Assembly: GCA_965153355.1 (NCBI GenBank)
Contig: OZ231127.1
Coordinates: forward strand, 53,382,001 to 53,446,000
Source of the DNA: Flaccisagitta enflata
Lineage: Eukaryota > Chaetognatha > Sagittoidea > Aphragmophora
Direction of reading: 5' to 3'
DNA: 64,000 nucleotides
Positions 38,881 through 61,715 of the stretch are shown in pieces (the first letter of the stretch is position 1; each line of letters starts with the position of its first letter). Position numbers and translations under genes: made by a program. Under the pieces are notes generated by a model. It ran no database searches. It was not told the origin of the DNA and saw only the letters and a list, made by a program, of their open reading frames with translations.

Positions 38881-41170
38881 TACTCCCTTCTCAAATCGCA
38901 TCATCCTTACACGTCTGTCTGTAATTGTCGTCGTCGTCGTCGTCGTCTCTGTAATTGGTTGTCGTCGTCGTCGTTTCTGTAAATTGTATTATCGGTTTTG
39001 TCTGCCGAAGTGCCAAGAATTCAATTGGTTGTTGTTGTTTGGGTTTTTTTGAACGCACCTTTTTCACGCCTGGTGATGTCAGAATAAATTCCAATTGCTT
39101 GATAGTAGCCTCGATGGTTTCCCGACCTTTGGCTCCCTCGCAGAGATCCAGCTTCGAGACGACGAAGAAAATGGGCACCTCCAAGGCCAGAGCGTAGCCC
39201 AAATGCTCTCTCGTGGTGCCGACAAGTCCGCCGGAATTGGCCGAGACGACGAGCATGGCGAAATGCGGCGCGTATCCGGTTAACCCGAACACGGTGGTCT
39301 TGGTGTATTTGGGATGACCCGCCAAATCCATGAGAGCGATGACTTTGGAAGCCTCGGCGCAGATTTCCTCGTTCGTTTTCGGCGTTTGATGTTGAGGCAG
39401 ATGAAGCGAAGGTGGAAAAGAAGAAGACTCGCCCATGGACATCGTGTGTGAGCGGGAATTTGAAGATGCTGTTTGAGGTTTCCGTAAAGAAATAGTCGCA
39501 AAAGCGTTAGATGGTCAGCGGTACCCGATGCCCCTATGTGAATGTTTGTGGGTGTGAGGTGGTTAGAGGGGCAGCGGCCCCGAAGGGACCGATGACCTAT
39601 GCTGTTTTTATTTGAACCTCACGGATTGAATTAGAGCCTGGAGGCTATTTTTGGGGCCTTAAGGCTGAGATTTGAGCCCTGAGGCTGGGATTTGAGCCTC
39701 AAGGCTGGGATTTTAGCTTGGAGGCTGGGATTTGAGCCTTGAGGCTAGGATTTGGGGCACGAGACTATGATTTGAGCTTTGGGGCTGGGATTTCAGCCTT
39801 GAGGCTGGGATTTGAGCCTCAAGACTGGGATTTGATCCCTTAGGCTGGGATTTGAGAGAAAAGGCTGGGATTTGGGCCTCGAGACTAGGATTTGGGCCTC
39901 CAGGGGGGGGGTGGACAGAGAAGAAGGAGAAGGAGGAGAAATTTCCCCTATGTGAGGAAGCATAGGTCATCGGCCCCTTCGGGGCCGCTGCCCAAAAACG
40001 GGGGGGGGGGGTTAACAAGACAATATCAATCAATGAATCAGTCAACCAGTTAAGTTAAAACTACAAGGAGTGATTCAAAATCTCAGTCTAAACATGTATC
40101 AGTCTCAACGTCTACCTGCCGTTAAGTATGACAGCCGGTCAGTCCAGTTCACATTCATCTATTTCTTTTCTCTTCGAGTGTTTAAACCACACATGATTGC
40201 GATCATCCACTTTTAACATGATCTAATTCTCACCAAATGGTATCGGCGGGGTGGTTTGGCGGTAGTTAAGCACTCTCCCAGCGTCGTCAAAGCCTAATAT
40301 TTCGTGTGAAATGCAAGAGGTCCTTCCGGTCTGAATTTCGTGCAAATGACGGAAGAGATTGAGACGCGCCCGACCGGCGCCGTTGTCCAGCTCTCCGTTG
40401 GTCAGCACGCCTAGAAGAGTCGACTTTCCAGCGTCGGCGTGACCGAGAACCGCCAATCGAAGGTCGATAAAGTGCCGGTCGTCCGGCACTTTGCGGACGA
40501 GCACTTCCAACGCCCGCTTTCGCCGCGGAAGAGACGATGATGAAAAAGTCAAAGATGACGATGACAGGGATGATGATGATGATAATGGTATCGTTGTAGA
40601 TGATATCGATGATGGTGCGATAGAAGCGCCATGGAAAGACGCGGAAGACGTTGCCGCGGAAACGGCGCCTCCATGAATACAAGAAGATGAAGAAGAAGCC
40701 AAATTCGGAGAATCGCCGGCGGTAGAAGTCTTCCGAGTCGGCGGAGCCGGCGCCGAAAGCGCCGTCGTGTCGTGCTCCCGTAGCACGTGGATGGAGGCGC
40801 CCAACTTGGCGGCCATGCGGCGCAGGGTCTCCAGCGACTCTCCCAATTCATCATCTTCGAGGCCTTCCAGATCACCGCAGTCCTTGACGCCGATTTCGTA
40901 AATAGCTTCGCCGCCTCCTTCCTGCAGGCGCCACTTCATCTGCGTCACCAGATGCTCGAAGCGCGAGTCGGAAGGATTGACCAGCTTCAGCTTGTACTCG
41001 ACATTACCCGACTCAACCTCGGGCGGCAGCGAAGACGGAGACACGGCCTGCAAACCACCGCCGCCACTACGAAGCCGCTCTTCGAGCTCAGCATCCTCGT
41101 CGCAAGAGTCGAGGCTTGAATCGGAAACCTCTTCGTCATTTGGGTCAAAAAGACCCACGAAATCCATCAT
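35218..41170 (-). CDS. GTPBP2: GTPBP2-like translational-type GTPase, complete, 3 exons, 836 aa
   Basis: Exons 41170-40234, 39468-39059 and 36381-35218 (donors TTTG|GTGAGA and AAAAAG|GTGCGT; acceptors AACAG and TCATCAG), total 837 codons with TGA at 35218. GTP-binding motifs: G1 GHADAGKS (residues 243-250), LDNGAGRARL and GRTSCISHEILGF (switch I region), G3 DLAGH (360-364), TTREHLGYALAL, G4 SKLD (417-420). SKLD and the FQVDEI and QAGQAATLALG blocks favour GTPBP2 over GTPBP1. Family proteins are EF-Tu-related GTPases linked to ribosome rescue (family knowledge). Human GTPBP2 has 602 aa; the excess here is a Ser-rich stretch before G1 (about 150-235) and a ~125-residue insert at about 603-727 in the C-terminal beta-barrel region, with MRRRSRRRSS and poly-Ala. 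The fold resumes at FEADIYVLF. Confidence 0.96.
36447..37740. repeat. GTPBP2 intron 2: repeated TTG and CT blocks
   Basis: TTG/TCG blocks at 36463-36546, 36622-36680, 37123-37215, 37251-37310, 37522-37568 and 37687-37740, with CT blocks 36963-37031 and 37362-37444. Linkers recur (TTCTGGTCTACAGAATCTTC at 37339 and its relative at 38671), so units were duplicated. Confidence 0.9.
36697..36946 (+). repeat. Hairpin repeat H2 copy
   Basis: GCAAACACGCAAATCTATAAG at left; TTCCCGTCCGCAACAATATC and CGCGTCAC at right. Confidence 0.7.
37743..38647. mobile_element. Mariner-like TIR element in GTPBP2 intron 2
   Basis: 905 bp with ends ACTATGGCAAAA...ACCGAACA and inverted ACTATGGCAAAGAAAAAACC. TA at 37741-37742 and 38648-38649. 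No transposase. Inserted at the end of a TTG block. Confidence 0.8.
38800..38879. repeat. CT microsatellite
   Basis: About 40 CT units, downstream of GTPBP2 exon 2 in transcript sense. Confidence 0.95.
39490..40000 (+). repeat. Hairpin C-family copy in GTPBP2 intron 1
   Basis: AATAGTCGCAAAAGCGTTAG, GGTCAGCGGTACCCGATGCC, then ~15 units of GGCTGGGATTTGAGCCTYRA, ending AAGCATAGGTCATCGGCCCC and GGGGCCGCTGCCC. Its left edge is 22 bp from exon 2. Confidence 0.85.
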
Positions 41171-42227
41171 TGTATTTCAGTACCGCGTTGACTTTTGTCA
41201 GGCCGTATTTCTTGAATTCTTAGCTTTTTTTTCAAATTCCCTCCAGATGTTATTTCTTAGCTCACGATTTTAATATATTGCTACGTTTTATACAAACGTT
41301 CGTGTCATTTTTACGCGCACCGACAGCGTCCGCATGATACAAGTGTTAGAACGTTCGCATCATAAAAAGAGCCGATGTAAGCTTATTACCGAGAGTAACA
41401 ACCTGAGTACCTATGGTAGAAGCATTAAAAAGCATTTTGAGAGGATTTGAAAGACGTGCCGAGCATTAAATGCGATTTTCTTACGAAAATAAGGCTGATG
41501 CAATTTGGTTTGAGATTGTAAAATCTACCCAAATTGATTGCGTAACAGCAGGAAAGCTGGGGTAAACTGCACGCAAGAATCGACATAGAAGAGACATGAG
41601 ATACAACTTAACAACAACCGTGTAAGTCTGGAAGAGAGGCACCAAAGACACATACCTTCAGATGTAATCATTTGATATCATTCAAAGAACAGTTACTTAA
41701 TACATGTACAGATGTACTTCCAATTAGTATGCATCGTTGACTGAGTAGCTAGGAGGCCATGTTGTAAATACGTCGCACTCCGTTCCGTTTCCACGACCGA
41801 TGCCCAAGAACTGAAACCGATACCCAAAGACTGAAAGTGAAGAACGCTATAGAGTAAAAGTAACAAGAGGAAAAACTGTGAACAGTGACGGCCGACGCGT
41901 ACACTCAGCTGTTCCCAGCTGTAGGGCAACAGTGGACCTGTGATGATAGCCAAAAACAAAAGACGTCTTTCCTCCTTTTTTTGACATTCCTCGGGTGATG
42001 TCCTTACTTATTTTGAATTCAACAGAAAATGGACAAAAGCGAAGCTGTCCCAAAAACAGCTCAGTCCTTCCTTTTGTTATGGATCTGTCTAAATCAATCA
42101 TTTGAAACAGTTAACCGAGACTCGCGCCCGTCACTTTTGCATTTGAACTGTAAATAAAAAGTATTTCGGGAGCTCCACCTCCAACTAAACATAGAATGAG
42201 AGCACAGAGATACCAACAACAATTTTC

Positions 42228-42231
<4 letters not shown>

Positions 42232-42298
<67 letters not shown>
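42232..42298. repeat. GA microsatellite
   Basis: About 33 GA units. Confidence 0.95.
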
Positions 42299-42302
<4 letters not shown>

Positions 42303-42717
42303 CAAAACGACACACAACAAGACATTCGGACAGAGGGGTTACATAGTTTATGGGTCAGTAATTAATAACTCAGCAGTCAGCCATTTTCTGTGCGTGTATT
42401 TTTTCTTGTATTTGATATATGACTTTGCTTTTCAACCCTCCAATTAGCGCCCCCTTTATATTGAATATGAACTGTCATTCAGTCTATCTTTTATATGAAA
42501 GGCTACCAAATGCTAAATTTGACTCAAAATGGAGATATTCATTGCATGTATCTGTTTGAAAATCTTTAAAAAAGGTTCTTTGAGTTTTGATATTTCATTA
42601 TTTTACCCAAGATTTCGGTCCAAATCTCTTCTAAAAAGTATACTACTAAGAAAAAAAGAGGTAGAAGCGGTTTTTGGAGGGGGGCGCTAAATGGAAAAAA
42701 TACGGTATTAAGTATAT

Positions 42718-42718
42718 T

Positions 42719-42805
<87 letters not shown>
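42718..42805. repeat. GA microsatellite
   Basis: About 40 GA units with one GACA interruption. Confidence 0.95.
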
Positions 42806-43184
42806 AGGGAAAGAGAGAGAGAGAGACAGCAATATTGTTATTGACAGACAGATATTCACCACATGACAGACACAAACCGTTAAAGGATCACGAGATTATT
42901 AAGTTTGAAAATGGAAGAAATTCAAACAATTTGAGGAATGCCACTGGGCAAAACAAACATCGTAGCTGGTGCTTTTGCGTGTAGACGCTGATGGGTTCGA
43001 TCGCATTATGTCGATAATGAACTAGATATATCCTAAATTCCCCCCCCCTCCTTCATCGTTCAACCTAATGATTCTGGATGGCCGATGTTCATATTTCACC
43101 GCCGAATTAAAAACAATATTTGATATTTCAAAACCTAAACCCGATATGCCGTATAAAGAGGGAAAATATGTATCTTAAGCCTTC

Positions 43185-43235
<51 letters not shown>

Positions 43236-44082
43236 CGGATCTCGTTTCAAAACCATCTTTTGAGGAATTTCAATAAAGAGAGAAATTTTTAAAAAGGAAT
43301 TTCATTCATTTTTTCCATTAAGATATTGACTTATTTCGAAGATTGACATCTTGCAATCCGAGCTTAGATGCCCTATGAAACGAAAATATTGCTGGAGCCG
43401 GATTGGGGGTAAAAAAAAAGCTGAAACTAGAAGAAACTGGTAGACTTTTCAGTTTTAACGAGGCCAAGTTATGCGCCTCGCTGAAGAAGAATCAATTTAT
43501 GAACGTTTTCAATGAATGGATGAATGAGTGCGTGAATGAATAAACGACTGAATGTAAATGTAAGTGAGAAGGTATCGGCGGTGGCAAGAATGAAGAAAGA
43601 CTTTTTAAAACTACCGTTCTTCGCGGTTTTAACGTTTGCATGACCGTCAGACCGACATACGGACATGACCTCCTAAACTTGTGCGAGGACGCAAATAAAA
43701 ACAAGTCACTGTCGTGACTTCGCTTTTTCCGTAAATTCATCCTCGTTTGGGCATTGCCTTTTTTACTATGTATCCTCTTTTACAGCTCAGATGCTCGGAT
43801 CGGAGGCAACTGTATTCATCCCCAATTCCCCATCGTTGAGATGAATAATGATACCTTCACAACATTTCCGTGTAGTGTACAAATCAAATGGAATAATTTC
43901 GCTCAGTACTCATGATTCCCACGAGTAGAAGAAGTTCGTGCGTTTTCTTAGGGCCAATGATTCCCGACGTGTGCGAATTACCTACATAAATTTTTACGGC
44001 CATTATTAAATAAGCTTTTAAAAATGGCAGACTCCACCCCGTTAAAAGCATATTTGAAGCTGTGTGGTCGACTCATCTTCTC

Positions 44083-44083
<1 letters not shown>

Positions 44084-44169
<86 letters not shown>
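44084..44169. repeat. GA microsatellite
   Basis: About 43 GA units. Confidence 0.95.
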
Positions 44170-44173
<4 letters not shown>

Positions 44174-44551
44174 ATTTGACGACGCCGCTTTTTCAGGAAA
44201 ATAAGGATGACGTAAGGAAGAAAGAAAGAGGAATTCTCTCGTCTGACGTCACAATGCCATAAATCCTATATTATTTTGAAATGTCTGCCTCGTATTCCTG
44301 ACGCCTGCCAATACAAAAAACCACTTCAAAAGGTAAAAAGGAGGAAAAGAGAAAAAACAAACAAAAAGGAATAAGAAGGCCAGGAAAGAAAAACATCGTA
44401 TAACTTCTCTTTAAGATGACAAAATCAATTTCGGGGAAAATAAGATTTTCCAAATATTTCTTCAAATTGAATTTCACTGACGTCAAATTTTGAGCGCCGT
44501 TAAAAGCTATAACGACCGCATTCCTGGAAAGAATGAGATAGAAAGAGAGAG

Positions 44552-44596
<45 letters not shown>

Positions 44597-44651
44597 GGGG
44601 GAACGTGGTCGGCGCGATGGTGCATCTAGCAAATTTCTTATTGACTTATAT

Positions 44652-44829
44652 TTTTTAGTCGCGTGCTACGCGATTCTCTACCTCACTTTGTCCGTCAGTC
44701 CGTTGGTCTCTTATTTTTTCTATTTTCTGCTGTCATTAGCCTCACTACTTCTGCCCAGTTGCTCTTGTTACCTCAATTACGGCCCCTGCCCATCCGCACG
44801 CGACTACGGTAGCCGTGTATCCGGTATTG
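44652..44829 (+). repeat. Hairpin repeat H1 copy
   Basis: TTTTTTAGTCGCGTGCTACGC at left; CGCACGCGACTACGGTAGCC and GTATCCGGTATTGC at right. Confidence 0.8.
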
Positions 44830-44944
44830 CTCTTTTTTCTTTTTTCTCTTTTCTTTTTTTTAGTCTTGTGCACGGGTGTTTATTGCATTATTGCCCCTGC
44901 CCATCAGCACTTAGGTAGCCGTGTATCAGGCCTTGTTTCTTTTC

Positions 44945-45123
44945 TTTTTAGTCGCGGACAAGCGACTCTATAAGAGGCTTTGTCCGTCCGTCCGTCCGTC
45001 CGTCCGTCGGTTGGTTGGTTGGTTGGTTGGTCCGTCACGCTCGAGTCGAAAAGTGGGAAAACACGCATTTCCGCCCCTGCCCACCCGTCCGCGACTGGTA
45101 TTGGCCGTGTATCCGGCCTTGTT
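44945..45123 (+). repeat. H2/H1 hybrid hairpin repeat
   Basis: The left half is H2 (TTTTTAGTCGCGGACAAGCG, ATAAGAGGCTTTGTCC); the right end is H1-like (GGCCGTGTATCCGGCCTTGTT). Shows that the modules exchange. A 73-bp H1 fragment precedes it at 44865-44937. Confidence 0.8.
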
Positions 45124-45670
45124 GAGCAGCGGCTTCGAAGGGGCCAGTGACCTATGCTTATAAATGAAGGGAAATTTCTCCAGCTACAAGGCTCAAATCC
45201 CAGCCTCCTGGCTCAAATCCCAGCTTTGTGCAGTGGGGTTCGTGGAATAACAGCCTAAACTGCAGGAAGGTATTTAAGTATATTAATTTCATTTGACAAA
45301 TTTGATATTCAAAATATAAGTTATTCAATTAATGCTTTTGTCCCTGAGTTTTTCGGTTGCTATGGAAACCAAAATTATTTTTTCAAACATTTTTAACTTC
45401 TAGAATATTGATATTTTGACAAATATTATCAGGGAACTTTGTTTAGAATTAAATTTGCTACAACTTTCCTACAGTATGTTCTGTAAGAATATTGTTCGTT
45501 TAGCCGTTGCTAGGGGGCATCACACCTAGCAACCCCTACCTTCCTCCAGTTTAGGCTGTTATTCCACGAACCCCACTGTAGCTCAAATAGGTCTTGAGGC
45601 TCAAATTCCTGCCTCGAGGCTCAAATTTCAATCTCCCTTATAATCCTTTAAAATGTCAAGCATAGGCCAG
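45124..45670 (+). repeat. C-family copy split by a MITE
   Basis: GAGCAGCGGCTTCGAAGGGGC and GACCTATGCT, then CAAGGCTCAAATCCCAGCCT units, resumed after 45578 by GGCTCAAATTCCTGCCTCGA, ending near AAGCATAGGCC. Confidence 0.65.
45231..45578. mobile_element. 348-bp MITE with ~40-bp inverted ends
   Basis: Ends CAGTGGGGTTCGTGGAATAA and CAGCCTAAACTG match inverted with one mismatch in about 41 bp. Flanked by TG and TA, which fits a TA duplication with one mutation. Inserted in the C-family array. Confidence 0.8.
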
Positions 45671-45673
45671 TTA

Positions 45674-46181
45674 AGTGCTTCACATAGCAAAAGTTGTTTT
45701 TTTCTTTTCGCCCTCTTTACCTAATGCGGAGTGACCAATTTTAGGACCCTTACCATTTTTCTTTTATCAAAAATCGTTCACCTTCCATTTTTTAGAAAAT
45801 TATGTTTGAGGGCCTAATTTGCATAATGCAGTGGGATAAAACAACATGCTGATATTGTTTGAATTACCTTTTACAAATTTCTTTTTTTAAAGAATTGCAA
45901 TTCTGCCTTTTCATAAGCATTTTCATAGCTTATGTTCTAATATTTTAGTTTGTTTTATAAGCATCATGATTTTCTAAAACAAATAATTGTCCTTTTTGTA
46001 ACAAAACTACACAGGATTTTGCTGAATTCGGGGAAATCTGTGGAAACTTTAAAGCCAAAACAAAAATGGAAGATGAAGGAATTTTGAAAAAAAGAAAATG
46101 ATCATTTTCATGATTTTTTCATCTCCATATTACCCAAGTAGGGTGAAGGGATACTCCCATTTTTTGCTATGCGAAGCACGC
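45674..46181. mobile_element. Short inverted-repeat element
   Basis: AAGTGCTTCACATAGCAAAA at left, and inverted CGTGCTTCGCATAGCAAAA at right; related to 26731-26931. Confidence 0.55.
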
Positions 46182-46733
46182 AAATAGGCCAGCGGCCCTC
46201 ACAATCTTAGTACCGCCGGCCATCTAACTCTTTTACTACTTCTTTTTTCTTTCTTTTTCCTTTCTTTTAATTCTTTTTTTTTTTTCTTTTGTCTTGTTTT
46301 GTTTTTCTTTTTTCTTTTTTTCCTTCTGTCTTTTTTTCTTTTTTCTTCACCTCTCTTTTTTTTTCTATCCCATTTTCTGCATCTTGCTTTCATCCTTGAC
46401 CTGTTCATCCTGTTTCCTTGTTTCCTTAGTTCGTCTTTGCCTCTCCTTTCCTCTTTGTCCTTTTCCTTCACCCTGTCTTATTAACTCATCTTCGACAGCT
46501 TCGTCTTTCCGTTTCTCATAGGAAAGCGAAGTCTTTTTGTGCTTTGCCGACGTGAGTCTTGGGGCTGTGATTTGATTATCTGAGGCTGGGAATTGCCATC
46601 TTAAACTCGTCTTTCTTTGTTCGACTTGTTGGCAGTATGCAGCTGGATTCAGATTGTCAATCTGTCAGTCATTCTGTCTTTCTACCTAACTTTCTTACAG
46701 AGGCATGCCTATCTATCTGTCAAAGGAATAAAT

Positions 46734-46735
<2 letters not shown>

Positions 46736-46832
<97 letters not shown>

Positions 46833-46858
46833 ACAGACAGACAGACAGACAGACAGAC
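46736..46858. repeat. GA / GACA microsatellite
   Basis: About 46 GA units followed by six ACAG units. Confidence 0.95.
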
Positions 46859-47149
46859 CGACTAACATAAAACACACATACACGGACAAAAGTCGTCAAA
46901 TACACAGACTATGGAACAGATGAACACACGCACGCCAAGGAAACGCAAATGCTACGACAAAACATTGCCAAGGCAGTGGAGATGGGAAGATAGACATTAG
47001 ACAGAGAGGGGTTATCGAGGGACGATGCAGGTGAGAATTATTCGTGCAATTATTTTTATGAGAAGTACATCCATTAACATCCTATTAGTTCATAGTATTA
47101 ACCAAACATGACGCTCAATATCGTCTTTTTAATCGCAAACTTCAAGTTG

Positions 47150-57673
<10,524 letters not shown>

Positions 57674-57703
57674 GATAGAGGATCATGACACATTCGTTGT
57701 CGG

Positions 57704-57852
57704 TTTTTAGTCGCGGACTCGCGACTCTAGAACTTGCTATGTCCGTCGGTCCGTCGGTCGGCCCGTCAGTCCGTCAGTCCGTCTGTCGGTAACCAAAACA
57801 AAATGTGAAAGATTTTTGGCTATTCCACTCCTGCCCACCCGTCTGAGACTGG
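57704..57852 (+). repeat. Hairpin repeat H, truncated
   Basis: TTTTTAGTCGCGGACTCGCG, GTCCGTCGG runs and CTCCTGCCCACCCGTCTGAG. About 30 bp upstream of the kinase ATG. Confidence 0.75.
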
Positions 57853-57900
57853 GGGGGGAGTGTTTATATCTAGACACTTCGATGAAACGGACTTTCACGC

Positions 57901-58101
<201 letters not shown>

Positions 58102-58277
58102 CAAACGCACAAGAACATTAACACCAAACAAACAGACATATATACATATACAGACAATCGAACAAAAACAAAAACAAAACAAAAAACTAGCAAACTAACA
58201 AACAGAGGGAAACAAAAAAAAACAAACAGATAAACAAACCAACAGATAAACAAGAAGACTCAAACTGAACAACTGAT

Positions 58278-58665
58278 CTATGCCTCAGGCATCGTTTTTC
58301 GCGTTTGGGGTCCGCTTTCTCCTTTTCCTTTTCTACTCTTCGTAGATGAAGTCGCTGATTCATTTTCTGCATTCGAGTTCCTTTCTCTTTCACACTGAAA
58401 TTCAGTGACTTCCGTTGCAACAGACGATCCAACAAGCCTGTTCATGTTCTTTGCCCCGTTCGCCGTCGCATTGGATCGAGTCATTTGCGAACGTTTGTCA
58501 TCCCCTGCTGTATTGATACAAAAGGAGCCGAAAGAACGCTGTATCATACTTGAAATTTTGGTCAAGAGCAAAGAATGTACATTCAGTCTAAAGGAGTACC
58601 TTCGGTTCTGCAGTTTTCGCGAAGGCGGCTTCTATTTCGAAAACAGTCTTCAACACCCATTGCAT
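58278..58665 (-). CDS. Candidate two-exon small gene, 60 aa, unidentified
   Basis: Exon 58665-58600 (22 codons from ATG, donor AAG|GTACTC) and exon 58394-58278 (acceptor AATTTCAG, stop TAG), frame-consistent. The peptide begins MQWVLKTVFEIEAAFAKTAE and is Lys/Arg/Ser-rich at its end. It lies upstream of the kinase on the same strand. An opposite-strand ORF covers part of the block, so the strand is uncertain. Confidence 0.28.
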
Positions 58666-59135
58666 TGCTGACGCTTAGTTACTGCCTTAACCGATTTAGA
58701 CGTTAATCCGTAATCCCTTTTATTCCGACTGTCGAACAGCAAACTAGTAAGCATTGAACAATGCCAATGGCAAAGCGACGGATAAATGTTTCCTTCTCCC
58801 GCCAACTGCAGCGCTAATCCGGCTCTGAAAATTGTTTTTCTCGCAGGGCAGTTGATTTCTGACTGTCTAATAATGCAAATCTAAGACGGAAAATCCGAAA
58901 TTTGAGCGGATTTGATTGTAGTCTGTGATGGGTTATGGTACAAAATATATCAATCTGGTCATATTGACTCAATGTAATTATGAGATTGAAAACTTCTCAT
59001 AGAGATCACAGACACGGTGCTTAATCGGAAAACAGTTTATGAGTCGGAAGAAAGTCTGCATTCTATGCCCCTACGCATTTTGTACCTCGCTTCTGATGGT
59101 TTTACCAATTCGCCATTGATCTCCTTTTTTTTCAG

Positions 59136-60130
59136 ACGCAACTCCAGAAGATGCTGTATCGGCGGGTCCGATCGGTGGTCGGTGGGTATGATTTTGTATC
59201 GCGTCTTTTTTCAGGGGTGTTTAAAATTGAGTGGCTTTTGATTTTATTCCCCCCCTGCATTTGATTTTTTTTCCTGCGACGCCTCGCGTAGCGTTACAAA
59301 ATCTTTGATTTTTTTACCCTCAACGCTATAAAATAGTATATTTCAGGTTTTAATAGTGTTAAATTGTGTTGTAGTAATTACATTTTACCTCTTGGTACTG
59401 CCAAAAGTGTTTAATCTTCAAAAATTTTTTTTTTCTTTTTTTTTCCAGCTTTTGATTTTCTTCCCCATCTCTAAACCATTTGATTTTATTCCCCCCCACG
59501 GGGGGGTGGGGAAATACTCAACATTATACACGCCTGTCCTTTGATTGTTTTTGATCGCGTGCACGCGACTCTACACGTTGTTCCGTCGGTCCGTTTTTCC
59601 ATCCATCACAATCCTAAATGATAGACTTTTGGGGTATTTTAAGGTAAGTCGTAAGAGACATGTTTTCTAGAGTTGTATTTGTAATTTGTAGTAGGAAAGC
59701 AATTGGTTTTAGGTACTGGGTAAACCCAATACGTACTCATAGATATTGTTTATCCAATACAATACCAAGTATGAACTGCCCTTTCTTGGATGGGAGGGAG
59801 GAAGGAGGGAAGGAAGGAGTAAGGAAGGAAGGAGTAAGGAAGGAAGGGAGATAAGAATGAAGGATTACGTATGGAACTGTAAAACGGGGCACGCGACTGT
59901 TGGCCTATTGGGTTTGTTTTATTGTAACTTTTTCTGTTTGATTGTGTCTTCATATGTTTTTTGGTTGTTTGAATTTTCGTTTTTTTCAGTTTGTCCGTCT
60001 TTCCTTTTTAAAATCAATTTTTTTGTTTGATCTTTGATTGTGAGCTTGATTTTCTGTCTTCGTCTGTTTATCTGCTGGTCATTCAGTCTGTATGTCTGTA
60101 TGTCTGTATGTCTGTCTGTCTGTCTGTCTG

Positions 60131-60191
<61 letters not shown>

Positions 60192-60300
60192 GGGGGAGGG
60201 AGAGAGGGCGGAATAGAAAGGAAAGAGAGGGGTCCACTAAGCTACTAAACTGTATTCAAGATTTACTAACACCCCTCCCCCGCAGGCAGCATCCCTACTG

Positions 60301-60361
<61 letters not shown>

Positions 60362-60451
60362 ATCCAGAGGTCGCGTGATCTCATGTCCCGAAGCGTTGTG
60401 ATGCCCTCTTTCGGGGAGAAGACCAAAGGGAAGAAGAAGCTGATGAAGTAA
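59136..60451 (+). CDS. Candidate 3' exons of a plus-strand gene, unidentified
   Basis: Exon 59136-59185 (acceptor CTTTTTTTTTCAG, donor TGG|GTATGA; ATPEDAVSAGPIGGRW) and terminal exon 60368-60451 (acceptor after a CT run and TGATCCAG; SRSVVMPSFGEKTKGKKKLM and TAA). Phases agree. Earlier exons were not found. It would be divergent to the kinase. Confidence 0.28.
59212..59536. mobile_element. hAT-like MITE, family D copy 2
   Basis: CAGGGGTGTTTAAAATTGAG at left; inverted right end CAGGCGTGTATAATGTTGAG. Shares the CCCCCCTGCATTTGATTTT interior with 7577-7829. Confidence 0.7.
60134..60359. repeat. Two CT microsatellites
   Basis: CT runs 60134-60190 and 60306-60359, separated by GGGGGAGGGAGAGAGG-type sequence. 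Confidence 0.95.
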
Positions 60452-60743
60452 AGATGCTTACTTATAAATATAATATCGACAGCCAGCAGCGTCGCGAACC
60501 TTCGATCACCCATCAAAACCTCAACAATAAGACGTGCAAAAGAACAACAAAAATGAGAAATATGTACACATATACGCGCTCCGCTCACGCAGACGAAAGG
60601 TTATTATTTTCGTTGTTGAAGCCGCGGGCAGTCGCAAGATTTTGGATGATCTTTTTTTTTCTGTTTTTGAATAATTTTATTTGATATAACGGAAGATCCG
60701 GTGATATGCAGAGGCGTTATGTCCGGGATACGAATTTATTAGA

Positions 60744-61018
<275 letters not shown>

Positions 61019-61189
61019 AACACGCCCATTTTTTTGCACACGTTAATCGAAACGTCACGCGAAGGCGCGAGTGACGTAGACGAGAGCGTTCGAGATCGAC
61101 ATTCTTAAGATGGTGAAGAAAGAAAAATATGCTGGGACCTAAAGACATTGCTAACAACTGTCAGGATCACCACGGATGTATGGGACGCC

Positions 61190-61614
61190 ACGTACTACAT
61201 GAATTAAAAAAAAAGACGCACTTTTGAATGGCTAATTGCACCATTGAAAATCAAAAAAACTAATTAAAATCTTAGACCATTTTGAAGCTCTTGAAAAACT
61301 TTTTCATTTGGCGCCAATCTGGTATCTCTATCTTTTTTCGTTTAGAAATGGCATTAGTTTAAGTAAAAATGTTGCCAAATTTGTTTTTGCATTTCCTTTG
61401 AAAAAGATGCAATTCAGCAAAAGGGTGTCTCACTTTAGAGAGCTCTAGCTCCTAAAGCGTCAAAGATACAGATCTGGGATTGGTCTAGAATGAAAGATAA
61501 TTTGAAAATCTTCAAAATCACTTCCTCTAGAAAATTTTTTTAACACTTTTTGAGTCAGTTTTATCAGCAAATGAAAAGGTGCGTCCTTTTTTTTAATTCA
61601 TATAGTACACCACG
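61190..61614. mobile_element. Mariner-like TIR element
   Basis: Ends TACTACATGAATTAAAAAAA and inverted TACTATATGAATTAAAAAAA, each followed by GACGCAC. Confidence 0.7.
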
Positions 61615-61715
61615 TTTTGAAGCCTTTTTATCACTGCCCCAGCCCACTCGAACGCGTGTATCCGGCCTAGGTTCATATCCTTAGATCTGAAAACTCAGTA
61701 CACCCCCTTTTTTGG

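Larger units (their letters stand above)
41171..47149. other. Intergenic between GTPBP2 and kinase genes
   Basis: No gene recognised. Contains GA/CT runs (42232-42298, 42718-42805, 43188-43232, 44084-44169, 44532-44590, 46736-46829), a MITE half near 42678-42707, H copies (44652-45123), an interrupted C-family copy (45124-45670) and a TIR element (45674-46181). Confidence 0.6.
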
